Source: Planctomycetes bacterium syqfu
GTDB lineage: Bacteria; Planctomycetota; Phycisphaerae; Phycisphaerales; Phycisphaeraceae
DNA: 64,000 bases
Assembly: GCA_020974905.1 (NCBI GenBank)
Contig: CP087563.1
Span: 1,488,001 to 1,552,000 of the forward strand
Reading direction: 5' to 3'
Shown here: one piece after another, positions 27,569 to 36,244 of the stretch
Layout of the letters: each line of letters begins with the position of its first letter
How positions within the stretch are numbered: the first letter of the stretch is position 1
The notes under the pieces: model-generated
Told to the model about the DNA's origin: nothing
What the model saw: the letters and a program-made list of their open reading frames with translations, nothing else
Databases searched by the model: none
Position numbers and translations under genes: made by a program

Positions 27569-28132
27569 TTACTCAGAAAGCATGCCGTTGGCCTTGGCGT
27601 AAGCAAAGACACCGCCGGCATCGACAATGGGCTTGATGTCACCCAGGGGCTTGACCTGATAAGTCTCGCCCTGCGTGTGGTTTGTAACCGTACCCGCTTC
27701 GATGTCCACTTCCAGTTCGTCGCCAGTCTTGACCTTTTCAACCAGGCGTTCGACGGACTCACAGGGCAGCAGGTAGCCACCGTTGACACAGTTGCGATAG
27801 AAAATGCGGGCATAGAACTCAGCGATCACCACTTGAGCGCCGGCTTCTGCGATGGCCAGTGGAGCGTGTTCGCGCGAGGAACCGCAGCCGAAGTTCTTGC
27901 CACCGATGACGAAGGTGTACTCGGATTTGAATTCGCCTTCTGGGACGAAACGGACATCGCCAGCGGGAAGCCCCAATTGGCCCTTGGGCAGTCCGGCCAT
28001 GGCATACATGCCGAAGTACTTGCGTTCTTCGGGGTCCGACGGATTGTAGGACAGAAACTCAGCGGGGATGATCTGGTCGGTATCGATGTCATCACCCAGT
28101 ACGTATGCTTTACCGCGGATTGTGGTTCCCAT
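27569..28132 (-). CDS. leuD: 3-isopropylmalate dehydratase small subunit
   Basis: Small subunit of the LeuCD isomerase in leucine synthesis (2-isopropylmalate to 3-isopropylmalate), forming the swivel domain of the aconitase fold. Seen: VLGDDIDTDQIIPAEFL, the signature GGKNFGCGSSREHAPLA, and IFYRNCVNGGYLLPCE. Length 187 fits the short LeuD/HacB-like class. ATG 28132 has GAGGAT about six bases upstream, better than the open frame back to 28246. leuC is not in the window, so the subunits are encoded apart. Close homologues work in homoaconitase, so the exact substrate is not proven. Confidence 0.9.
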   Translation of the reverse strand: MGTTIRGKAYVLGDDIDTDQIIPAEFLSYNPSDPEERKYFGMYAMAGLPKGQLGLPAGDVRFVPEGEFKSEYTFVIGGKNFGCGSSREHAPLAIAEAGAQVVIAEFYARIFYRNCVNGGYLLPCESVERLVEKVKTGDELEVDIEAGTVTNHTQGETYQVKPLGDIKPIVDAGGVFAYAKANGMLSE

Positions 28133-28252
28133 GGCGATCCTCATTTCAAAATCATGACAGACCAGACAGTATAGAGTCCGACCGACCAGAGAACAAGGTG
28201 ACAATTGATTTGAGATCGGGAAGATGCAACCACTGCGGCTTGGCAACTCGAC

Positions 28253-30502
28253 TCAGGGTGATGGCGTGGTATCCGTTGCCGCAGTTGATTCGGGCGTATT
28301 GGTCTGCCCCTTGGCTGCAGCTTCATTGTGAGCGATGAGTTCGGTCAGTTCAGTGATCTTACCCGTCAGTTCATCGAGTTTGGCATGGGCGGAAGCTGGC
28401 AGGTCATTTTGAACCGACTTACGCAATGCTGAGAGTTGCGACGAAGCCTGATCCACCTGGCGTGCTTCGATCGCGCGATTGATCCGCACAACCACGTACG
28501 TCATCACACGCCCTGCCAATGCCTGTTTCTGTTCGGTGGTCTGCAAACCGGTCAACCAGGACTCCACACCGGCCCAGGCCTTCTCCGGCTGAGTCGACTC
28601 CATCGCAGCACGGAAGGCTAACCACTTAAGTCGCTGCTGATCATCCGTGTTGAGGGTCTGGGAACGCGCCTCAACCAAGCCAAGGTCCGCCATGGCCTGG
28701 ATCGCCTGATTGGTCTCAAGCCGGACTGCTGCCCTTGCCAAAAGCAATTGTACGTCCACATCACCATTGCCCTGACCGATGGCAGCTGAGAGTACATGCT
28801 CGCGAATCGAAGCCACATTCTCATGCTCAGCCATCACGCGATCAGCTTCGATCACATCAGTGGTCCCAACGCGTGGCGCCATGGCAAGCATCGCCTGCTG
28901 CCAGGCTTCGACAAGTTGCTCAGCCTTGGGTTTGTGCTTGGCGATCTGGATTAATGTCTGACCCTCACTGCCACGACGCACCGCTGCCCGCAACAGGATC
29001 GGCAAAAACAACTGCGAATCCGCACGTTTGGCCAACTCACCCAATGGGCGATCCGACGCAGCCCATGCTTCGGCAGCAGCAATCCGCACCGCATCCTTGG
29101 GACTATCCATCCAGCCGGCGATGCGCAGCCAGTCGTCTTCCGTTGCCACACGACCGAGCAATTCGATCATCTTCGGGCTCAGTGTGTCGTCCCCTGCTGT
29201 GAGTTGACGGAGTTGGCGTGTCAATGCTTCCTTGTGCTGCTGGGTCACCAGACCGTCAGCAATCGCGCGTTCCAGGACACCGGCAGCGGCGTTCTGCAAT
29301 TCCACATCACTGAGCAATTGCGTCGCCCGTCCCAACGCCTTTTCACGTGGGATATCTGCCATCGCAACCAGGTACGCACGCAACACCGTCGGATCCGTTT
29401 CCACATCCAATCGCTGGGCAATGGCGTCGGCACCGGGCCCGTCATTCAAGTCACGGATCAACTGCGCACTCTGGGCACGCACCTGGGCAGATGGATCGCT
29501 CAAGGCAAGGATCAAAGCGCCGCGTAACGTCTCACCGATGGGCTGCTGATCGACGAGGCGCTGGACGATCAGGTCCAATGCCATCAGTCGCATGGGCAGT
29601 TCCGGTGCGTTGAGCATCTTCTCAAGCATCGCGGTGCGTTCTTCGGTCGGTGTTGCCAGATACAGCTGCCTTTGAGCTTCGACCAACCGCTGGGTGATGC
29701 GTTGGTTATCAACCGTCAAGGCGGAGGCGTGGTTGGCAAAGTTATCAATCAGTGATGAAAGCCAGCGTTGTTCGTCCAGATCACGATGGGCTTCCCACCA
29801 GGCACTCCACTTGGTCAAATCCAGACCGAAATGATAAATGCCAGTCAATCGCGAGAGGGAGTTGGCGGCAGCCGAACGAACCTGCGTCGGTTGTTGGGAA
29901 GATAAAAGTCCGATGAGGACACCGACTAGGTCACGGTTGCGGTGATAACCCAAAGCCACGATCGCGCCACGGCGGATGCGAACGTTCAAGGCCTTGTCCA
30001 CCGCCAGCCCGACGAGTTTGTTGGTGACGGTTGCCTGATTCTGGTACCGTCCCAACGCTGCGGAGACGTCCATGAGTAAATCGGTGTTGTCATCCTGCAA
30101 GGTCGAAAGCAAGGGAACGATGAATGCCTGAGGCGGCAAACCGGCATAGTCGGCAATGGCTTGGGCGATCACCTGCCGATTGCTCGGGTCCGCCGGGTTC
30201 TCAAACTCCTTGACCAGGGCGGCGGTGGCATCGTCCCATCCCTTGTAAAGTAGACTCAATGCTGCATCACGACGCTTGCCCATATCCAGCTTGGTTTCCA
30301 CGATCACCGACAAAAACAGCTGCATCTCACGGACGCGTGCTGCTTCCTGGGATTGGGTTGCCGGGTCGACCGCAACAGGCGGGACCGGCAAAGCTGGGGG
30401 CACAGCCGCATCCTGGGCCAACGCCGGGCTGATCACCCAACTGCCCAAGACAATGCCCGTGATGCAGGCACGTTTGAAGCTGTGATGTGTTCGTTGTTTC
30501 AT
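28253..30502 (-). CDS. Exported HEAT-repeat protein
   Basis: The product has 749 residues with a signal peptide (ACITGIVLGSWVISPALAQDA) and a Pro/Val-rich linker, then alpha-helical HEAT-type repeats throughout (for example AAANSLSRLTG, SDPSAQVRAQSAQLIRDLNDG, SPKDAVRIAAAEAWAAS). A C-terminal helix pair (LDELTGKITELTELIAHNEAAAKG) ends in a Thr/Pro tail. HEAT arrays bind proteins; the partner is unknown. It lies 121 bases upstream of leuD on the same strand, a coincidental rather than functional neighbour as far as I can see. Confidence 0.75.
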   Translation of the reverse strand: MKQRTHHSFKRACITGIVLGSWVISPALAQDAAVPPALPVPPVAVDPATQSQEAARVREMQLFLSVIVETKLDMGKRRDAALSLLYKGWDDATAALVKEFENPADPSNRQVIAQAIADYAGLPPQAFIVPLLSTLQDDNTDLLMDVSAALGRYQNQATVTNKLVGLAVDKALNVRIRRGAIVALGYHRNRDLVGVLIGLLSSQQPTQVRSAAANSLSRLTGIYHFGLDLTKWSAWWEAHRDLDEQRWLSSLIDNFANHASALTVDNQRITQRLVEAQRQLYLATPTEERTAMLEKMLNAPELPMRLMALDLIVQRLVDQQPIGETLRGALILALSDPSAQVRAQSAQLIRDLNDGPGADAIAQRLDVETDPTVLRAYLVAMADIPREKALGRATQLLSDVELQNAAAGVLERAIADGLVTQQHKEALTRQLRQLTAGDDTLSPKMIELLGRVATEDDWLRIAGWMDSPKDAVRIAAAEAWAASDRPLGELAKRADSQLFLPILLRAAVRRGSEGQTLIQIAKHKPKAEQLVEAWQQAMLAMAPRVGTTDVIEADRVMAEHENVASIREHVLSAAIGQGNGDVDVQLLLARAAVRLETNQAIQAMADLGLVEARSQTLNTDDQQRLKWLAFRAAMESTQPEKAWAGVESWLTGLQTTEQKQALAGRVMTYVVVRINRAIEARQVDQASSQLSALRKSVQNDLPASAHAKLDELTGKITELTELIAHNEAAAKGQTNTPESTAATDTTPSP

Positions 30503-30606
30503 GGTTACTTCAATTTACCGACAATTCCCTGCCGGGTTGCTGTCTGTTTAACGAATCTCGCGGCAACACGGCTTGCCAGGCATCATCCCTGTTTCGAATT
30601 CGTCGT

Positions 30607-30623
30607 GCTAAACCGCAAGCGGT
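30607..30623 (+). repeat. 17-bp dispersed repeat, copy 1
   Basis: GCTAAACCGCAAGCGGT occurs here and again, identical, at 42004-42020. The inner ACCGCAAGCGGT is an inverted repeat. It lies in the 296-base region between the divergent HEAT and TPR genes. Confidence 0.5.
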
Positions 30624-30661
30624 CTGCTAGTCCCTGGTCCCTATACAGTGTATGATACTCA

Positions 30662-30731
30662 TATCGGCAAGGCTTATCTCATCGGTGGAAAATCGGTGCA
30701 GGTTGGCGAAAAATCGCACACTTTGCCGATA
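30662..30731 (+). other. Possible structured leader of the TPR gene
   Basis: TATCGGCAAG (30662-30671) can pair with CTTTGCCGATA (30721-30731). Inside, GCGA-AAAA-TCGC (30706-30717) forms a small hairpin. It ends about 70 bases before the start codon. It matches no riboswitch class I can name. Confidence 0.3.
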
Positions 30732-30798
30732 GGACCAGTAATCGATCAACGACATGTGACGTCACATCGGGACGCTTTCCAGGGCAGGATCCGTCACC

Positions 30799-32175
30799 AT
30801 GAATGAATGGTTCGAAGCCGAACAACACGCCGAACAGGCACACAAATATTACGAAGCGGGACAGTGGGAAAAAGCACTCAACGCCCTGCAACGTGCCCTG
30901 TCCTGCAATCCGGCTCAGGCCGAGTGGCATTATGGCCTTGGGTTGGTTCTTGAAGAACTCGAACGCTACGAAGAAGCAACCGTCAGTTTCCGTGACGCAT
31001 TGTCGCTTCAGGGTGACGATATTGACACCCTGCTTCACCTTTCTCGCTGCTACCTGCAACTGGATCGCCCTCGCTCTGCCATCAAGTATCTCCAGACGGT
31101 CAACCAGATTGATGCCGACTGTGAAGCCGGATACTGCTACCGGATTCTTGCCTACGCCCAGCTTGGCGATCACGACATGGCTGAGCAGATGTTCTACATG
31201 GCTCGTCAGATCGAAGAGGAATGCCCAAGCTGCTATGACCACATCGCCCAGTCACTGATTCAGGTCGGGCAGTTCGACAAGGCCATCTGGTGTTGGGAAC
31301 AGTGTCTGGAAATCGACCCGCATTTCCCCGATGCCTACGCGAATCTGGCAACGACCTACTGGAACAAGGGGCTGCATGCCCGAGCGCATTCCTATTTTCT
31401 CCGCCAACTGCGTGAAGATCCCGGTGATCTTCAAACGCTGGTGAACCTGGGCATCCTGCTTTCGGAGATGGGCAAGCACAACGAAGCCCGCGAAAAATTC
31501 AAACATGCTCTGGAACTCGATCCTGCTCAGGCGCAGGCAAGACTGCATCTTGGGGAAATCTCCCTGATTGCCGGTCACCTTGATGCAGCGGAATCCGAAT
31601 TCCAGGTTGCTCAGCGACTGGATGACACCCTGCCCAGCGTCCGACTGGGGATGGCTCGCATCGAGACACGTCGTGGTAACCTCCAGCATGCCCGGCTGCT
31701 TTTGCGTGAAGAGCTCAATCTCAACAATCACACCGATCAGCAGAAAGTCGACATTGCCCGCCTGATGGTCGAACTACGGATGGCAGAGCCTGCCTTGAAG
31801 CTGCTCACGCCCATCCTGCATGAGTCCGCCCTGACGCTGGATCGGCAGACATTAAGCAATGCCTACCTGACCCGTGGGGTTGCACGTGTCCTGCTTGATG
31901 ATCGCGGCCATGGCATCAGTGATTTGAAACTGTCCCTGACCTTCGATGGCCACAACACGCTGGCGATGCACAACCTCGTCTTGGCCTACCTTGAAATCGG
32001 CGAGATCCGCAAAGCCAAATTCTGGCTCATCCAGGCCCTCAAACTCAAGCCCAACAACGGGGCACTGAAGCAACTGCGACTGCGCATTCTCATCACCGCG
32101 GTGACGCATCATTATCGCAAAGGCATGCAGAAAATCGCCCAGACTTTCCGCCGAATCCTCACTCACTGGTCCTAA
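30799..32175 (+). CDS. Tetratricopeptide-repeat protein
   Basis: The product has 458 residues with no signal peptide, built almost wholly of TPR units: AHKYYEAGQWEKALNALQRALSCNPAQAEWHYGLGLVLEELERYEEA, then further repeats such as DKAIWCWEQCLEIDPHFPDAYANLATTYWNKG and NEAREKFKHALELDPAQAQARLHLGE. About ten repeats can be counted, and the last ones are degenerate. The tail is basic (HHYRKGMQKIAQTFRRIL). It is a cytosolic scaffold for protein contacts; partners cannot be inferred from neighbours. The start is ATG 30799 after CAGGGCAGGATCCGTCACC. Confidence 0.85.
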   Translation: MNEWFEAEQHAEQAHKYYEAGQWEKALNALQRALSCNPAQAEWHYGLGLVLEELERYEEATVSFRDALSLQGDDIDTLLHLSRCYLQLDRPRSAIKYLQTVNQIDADCEAGYCYRILAYAQLGDHDMAEQMFYMARQIEEECPSCYDHIAQSLIQVGQFDKAIWCWEQCLEIDPHFPDAYANLATTYWNKGLHARAHSYFLRQLREDPGDLQTLVNLGILLSEMGKHNEAREKFKHALELDPAQAQARLHLGEISLIAGHLDAAESEFQVAQRLDDTLPSVRLGMARIETRRGNLQHARLLLREELNLNNHTDQQKVDIARLMVELRMAEPALKLLTPILHESALTLDRQTLSNAYLTRGVARVLLDDRGHGISDLKLSLTFDGHNTLAMHNLVLAYLEIGEIRKAKFWLIQALKLKPNNGALKQLRLRILITAVTHHYRKGMQKIAQTFRRILTHWS

Positions 32176-32208
32176 AAAAACACGCCAACCCAATCGAGTC
32201 GACGTGTT
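32174..32208 (-). terminator. Likely terminator of the GH10 cassette
   Basis: Read on the minus strand: an AACACG / CGTGTT stem (32203-32208 with 32179-32184) followed by seven T (32174-32180). The 18-base loop is long. It lies 43 bases after the xylanase stop and directly after the convergent TPR gene. Confidence 0.5.
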
Positions 32209-32250
32209 CCTTCACCTTGTTATAACTTTCGTATTCACTGCCTGACATTC

Positions 32251-34053
32251 TCAAGGCACGACCACCTTGAGTGTGCAACCTTCTCTGGGCAATTGCAGTT
32301 TGCGCGTCATGGTCTTGCCCTGAGCTTCGATCGTCAACTGGTAGTCACCTTGAAATCCGCGGACTTGAAGTTTGCCATTGCCATCGGTCTTGGTTTTGAC
32401 ATCCGTCCACCATTTGTCGAACACCAGGTCCATGTATGTCTGACCATTGGGTTTGATCGACCAATCTTTGTTAAATAGCGCACGGTCCGGACGCCAATGC
32501 GAGCCAGCCCAGAATCCCCAATGCAGGAAACTGATCACCTTGGGATGGCTGAAACAGATGGTCATGTAATCACGGGTGAAGGCGGCTTGCATCTTTTCGT
32601 CCACGCCAGAATAATCAAATTCGGTGATTTCAAGATCAAGCCCAAGCTTCCCGAATCGTTCGAGGATCGCGTAAACCTGATCGATCGGCATACCCAATTG
32701 GCTGAAATGCGACTGAAAGCCAAGCGAGGTAATGGGCGCGCCCTTGCCTAAAAGCATCCGGGCATGACGCTCGAAAGTGTCCATCCCGCCGTCCATCGAA
32801 CCGGTCGTTGTTTCGTTAAGTGCCAAACCGATTTCAGGATTGGCTTGATGGGCTGCCTTGAACCAATCGACCATCACTTCATCATCGAGGTTCTTGAAAA
32901 TGTCGGTATGGGACTGGGGTTCGTTGACCACGTCCCAGGCAATGACGCGACCGCGCGTAGCGCCCACTGCATCGTGAATGTGATTGATCACACGCTGCTT
33001 GAGCACCTCGGTGTTATCGATGATCAACGGCAGATCCTTGGGCATCCGCAGGAAACTCCCCCAGACCAGGCAGTGCCCGCGGACATCAATATTATTTTTC
33101 TGCATCCATGTCAACGAAGCTTCAACGCCAGGCCAGGCTTTGGGATTCTCCCAAGCGGACCACTTCATCGCACCTTCATCTACGCCGATATTAAAGAGCT
33201 TTTTGTACATCTGGCGATATTTCTTGCCATCTTCGGTTTCACTGTGTGAACCGTGAAACCAGCGTGTGTTGTAGACACAGCCAAAGCCAAAGGCATGACG
33301 GGTCATCTGCACATGTACTTTCGCATCGGATATTGGCTGGCCGAGTAAATCGACCAATTCAACCTTCATGTCTGCTTTGCGGTATTGCTCAATCCGCTTG
33401 GCAGCCTCGGCACGCCATGGCGCATTTTCGGACATCCCCATGTAGTCCAGATCAGAATGTGGCAATTTCTTTGCACTGATCGACTGCTTGAAATTCAGCA
33501 AGCGAAGTCCGCCAATCTGGAGCACCTGCTTGCGCCCACCAATACGTAAAGCAACCTTCGCGGTCCCCGCTTCCAAAGGCATTTTTGCATCCACCGGAAC
33601 CTGGTAATGCGTCCAACCTTTACCCACCTCCTGCTTCATCCAAATGATCTTCTTCCAAGGCTTGAAATTCTGCTCAAGGACCAGGCGAATCTCACCAACC
33701 TGATTCTGCTCATCGTCTGAAGACAACGTCCTGGCCCAGAGTTCCAGAAACAAAGCATCACCATCTTCAATATCCATCGATGTCGGAATGTTGATTTGGA
33801 TCTCTCGATCAAATTGCGGTTTGACCAATACCTCAACCTCCAAAGCCTTATCAAAAGGCATGTCTTTGATGGCAACCGTTTTCTTTTTCGCGTGCTCAAT
33901 GGCTGAACCATGCAAAGGCGAAACAAACAACGCATCGTCTGCAAACATCATTTTCCCGGTGTCCGGCAAAGCCGTTGTCTTGTCATCTGCCCACACATTC
34001 ATGCACGCAATAAACATCACAAGGCAAGTAATCAGGCTGGTTAACTGTCTCAC
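32251..34053 (-). CDS. Secreted GH10 endo-1,4-beta-xylanase
   Basis: Exported glycoside hydrolase, 600 residues. Signal peptide (LITCLVMFIACMNVWA), then a beta-sandwich N-terminal module (about 30-190) that is probably carbohydrate-binding, then a GH10 barrel. The barrel shows AFGFGCVYNTRWFHG, GAMKWSAWEN, VRGHCLVWGS, the acid/base Glu in IAWDVVNEPQ and the nucleophile in LDLEITEFDYSG, then HWGFWAG. A short C-terminal beta domain (KLQVRGFQGDYQLTIEAQGKT) follows. It would cleave xylan or a related beta-1,4-glycan outside the cytoplasm. It is third in a minus-strand run LacI / pseudopilin / GH10 with 114 bases before it. Confidence 0.93.
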   Translation of the reverse strand: MRQLTSLITCLVMFIACMNVWADDKTTALPDTGKMMFADDALFVSPLHGSAIEHAKKKTVAIKDMPFDKALEVEVLVKPQFDREIQINIPTSMDIEDGDALFLELWARTLSSDDEQNQVGEIRLVLEQNFKPWKKIIWMKQEVGKGWTHYQVPVDAKMPLEAGTAKVALRIGGRKQVLQIGGLRLLNFKQSISAKKLPHSDLDYMGMSENAPWRAEAAKRIEQYRKADMKVELVDLLGQPISDAKVHVQMTRHAFGFGCVYNTRWFHGSHSETEDGKKYRQMYKKLFNIGVDEGAMKWSAWENPKAWPGVEASLTWMQKNNIDVRGHCLVWGSFLRMPKDLPLIIDNTEVLKQRVINHIHDAVGATRGRVIAWDVVNEPQSHTDIFKNLDDEVMVDWFKAAHQANPEIGLALNETTTGSMDGGMDTFERHARMLLGKGAPITSLGFQSHFSQLGMPIDQVYAILERFGKLGLDLEITEFDYSGVDEKMQAAFTRDYMTICFSHPKVISFLHWGFWAGSHWRPDRALFNKDWSIKPNGQTYMDLVFDKWWTDVKTKTDGNGKLQVRGFQGDYQLTIEAQGKTMTRKLQLPREGCTLKVVVP

Positions 34054-34167
34054 GAAAATTTCCTTTGTCTGTTGTATGAATCAAGCACAGGTGCTCAAAG
34101 CCCTGCCATGGGTTTTAAGCCTCATGGCTTTATGCAGCTATTTGTTTGAGATTGGATGAAACAGGAA

Positions 34168-34896
34168 TCAGGGTTGAAGCACCCACATCTGTGCGTTATT
34201 CAGCGCGTCTTCCTGCTTGTTGGCAGCGGCATGTCCATCGTAAAACGCTGCGTTCATCACGGTATTGGAGCTGTGTCTGAAGCTCATGCAACCGTTGTAG
34301 CCCGAAATGGCGTAGCGCGTCATGGCATCGGAGCCCTGCCACTCATCGACGCGTGAACCGTTGACCTGCCAATCCAGACCATCACAGAACATGACTTTTT
34401 TCGACACATCCAACTGATCCAAGTCCGACTGAGTGATGTGGCGGTATTGTTGACCATTGTATGTTCGGTATGGCGGATACCCCCAGGATGAATCCCAAGT
34501 GACGTTCATGCCATAGGACTCCTGAATATCAACGTAGCCGGTGCTGGTAAAGCGTGCCGGGTCAGTCTCGGGGCAGGCTGACTGGATTTTCCAATACCGC
34601 GTGGTGCCATTCGGTGTCGGGCGGGCGTTTAATGTCTGCTGAAAATATTTGTTGGCAGCCCACGTGGTTTGCTCGGATGCAGTGATGTTTCGCATCGGCA
34701 CATACCAACCATCATGATCCGAGGCATAGACAAAGTTGGCGGTGGCATACTGGCGAAGCAACGTCAGACACTGCATCGCCCTTGCCGACTTCCGGGCTGC
34801 ACCCAATGCCGGAAGCAGGATGGCAATGAGCAACGCGATGATCGAGATGACCACCAACAATTCGATGAGTGTAAATGCGCAGTGTCGATTTCGCAT
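34168..34896 (-). CDS. Type II pseudopilin-like protein with prepilin signal
   Basis: The product has 242 residues. [30 protein letters not shown] is a class III prepilin signal and helix, cut before Phe by prepilin peptidase. The globular part has YASDHDGWYVPM and ends with FRHSSNTVMNAAFYDGHAA, close to the H-x9-DG processing-associated motif but with two extra residues. Proteins like this are numerous in planctomycetes and often sit next to degradative enzymes; a role in secretion or surface attachment is inferred. It starts 23 bases after the LacI stop. Confidence 0.85.
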   Translation of the reverse strand: MRNRHCAFTLIELLVVISIIALLIAILLPALGAARKSARAMQCLTLLRQYATANFVYASDHDGWYVPMRNITASEQTTWAANKYFQQTLNARPTPNGTTRYWKIQSACPETDPARFTSTGYVDIQESYGMNVTWDSSWGYPPYRTYNGQQYRHITQSDLDQLDVSKKVMFCDGLDWQVNGSRVDEWQGSDAMTRYAISGYNGCMSFRHSSNTVMNAAFYDGHAAANKQEDALNNAQMWVLQP

Positions 34897-34919
34897 CGGA
34901 CTATCCTTTGCTTTGCTTG

Positions 34920-35951
34920 TTAGAGGGTTTGACCTTCAAACAGCTCCGGACCAATGAGCTGCGACGGACAATGACATTTTTCATTGACCATTTTCAAAAC
35001 CATCCGTCCGGCTTGGCGTCCGGCATTGTGTCGGTCGAACTTGTAGTATGAGAGTTCAGGCCAGATGTTGGCGGTCTTGAATTGCCGGTGTTCATCCAGA
35101 CAGAGCAGACCGTAGTCCTTTGGACAATCCAATCCGAGTTTGAGTAATCGACGATTGACCCACTCAGCCACCCAGAAGTCGTAGGCAAGTACCGCAACAC
35201 GATCGCCTCGATCCAGTTCCAGGTGACTGGCCAACTGCTGAGGACTCAGTGGTTCAAGTCTGAGCTTCGAGTCGGTCCAGTCAAAGCCGAGCCCTGCCTT
35301 GCGTGCGTGTTCCTGCACACCGAGATGTCGGGCCAGGCAACTGTAATGGATGCCGCCGGAGTATGGGAATTGCTTGCGGACGGGCTCCAGACCTGCATGT
35401 CGTTCGATGTAAAAAATCCGGTCATAGCCTTTGCCCTTGACCAGTTGAACTGCATGTTCAGCCACCGCCGACTCATCGCGCCGGATACAGCGGGTGGAAC
35501 TGAAGTGCGAACTCTCCAGCCAAACCATGTGTGAGGTGAGATTGGAAAACTGCCTGTCGACCAACTGTGTCACCGAGTCATCTGCATTGAGAATGATCAG
35601 ACCATCGACCACGCGTTCGAGCAGCAGTCGGGACTGATTCGCATCGAGTTTGAGCACGCCGCCGTATTGTTCGATCATGGTGAAATAGCCGGCCTGCTGC
35701 AGTTCGCGGTTAATGCCTTCAAGCATGGCCTCTTCGGAGGTGTAATGCTGCACGAGGATGCCGATGGTGCCTGTGCTGCGTCGTTGCATGGCCCTGGCCG
35801 TGGCGTTGGGACGGTAGCCCATTTTCTCAGCGACCTTGAGAATTTTCTCTCGCTTTTCCTTACTGACGTTGGGCTTGCCATTTAAGGCGAATGAAACCGC
35901 CCGTTGACTGACACCAGCGGCTTTGGCAATGTCGTATTGAGAAACCGTCAT
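34920..35951 (-). CDS. LacI-family transcriptional regulator (GH10 cassette)
   Basis: N-terminal helix-turn-helix plus hinge: VSQYDIAKAAGVSQRAVSFALNGKPNVSKEKREKILKVAEKMGYRPN, then a periplasmic-binding-like effector domain (GTIGILVQHYTSEEAMLEGI through LGLDCPKDYGLLCLDE). Length 343 is standard. It probably senses an oligosaccharide from xylan-type substrates and controls the cassette it heads (inference). Tandem 16-base repeats 13 and 41 bases before its start are candidate operators. Confidence 0.9.
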   Translation of the reverse strand: MTVSQYDIAKAAGVSQRAVSFALNGKPNVSKEKREKILKVAEKMGYRPNATARAMQRRSTGTIGILVQHYTSEEAMLEGINRELQQAGYFTMIEQYGGVLKLDANQSRLLLERVVDGLIILNADDSVTQLVDRQFSNLTSHMVWLESSHFSSTRCIRRDESAVAEHAVQLVKGKGYDRIFYIERHAGLEPVRKQFPYSGGIHYSCLARHLGVQEHARKAGLGFDWTDSKLRLEPLSPQQLASHLELDRGDRVAVLAYDFWVAEWVNRRLLKLGLDCPKDYGLLCLDEHRQFKTANIWPELSYYKFDRHNAGRQAGRMVLKMVNEKCHCPSQLIGPELFEGQTL

Positions 35952-35963
35952 GAAAAAACCTCG

Positions 35964-36007
35964 ACTGAATGCGTAGTACTGAATTCGCAGAACTGAATGC
36001 GTAGTAC
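35964..36007 (-). promoter_or_regulatory. Tandem 16-bp repeats upstream of lacI-type gene
   Basis: ACTGAATGCGTAGTAC occurs at 35964-35979 and again at 35992-36007, with a related ACTGAATTCGCAG in between. The position, 13-56 bases before the LacI start, suits operators or RNA polymerase contacts. Neither repeat is strongly palindromic. Confidence 0.4.
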
Positions 36008-36071
36008 ATGCTAGGCAGTCGAATCAACCAATTCAAGCCAACCGCAGGGCAGGATCAAAACAAAAAAACAT

Positions 36072-36084
36072 TTAAACAATTTAA
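36072..36084. promoter_or_regulatory. Palindromic AT-rich site resembling the second LacI operator
   Basis: TTAAACAATTTAA matches the proposed operator TTGAACAGTTTAA near the other lacI-type gene at 11 of 13 positions. It lies 121 bases before this LacI start. The surrounding 36008-36244 is AT-rich without other recognisable content, so a chance match is possible. Confidence 0.25.
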
Positions 36085-36244
36085 ATAAAACACTTTAAAA
36101 CTAATGTATATTTTAACAATAAACTTCAGAGTTCTTTCCTCGAGTACGGCGTCAGCACGTACGCATGTCTACTTGCGGCTAGTGAGGTACTGGTTCAATA
36201 ACCGCGACGCATCGCATCTAAAGTTGAGATGAGAAAAGCGATGG

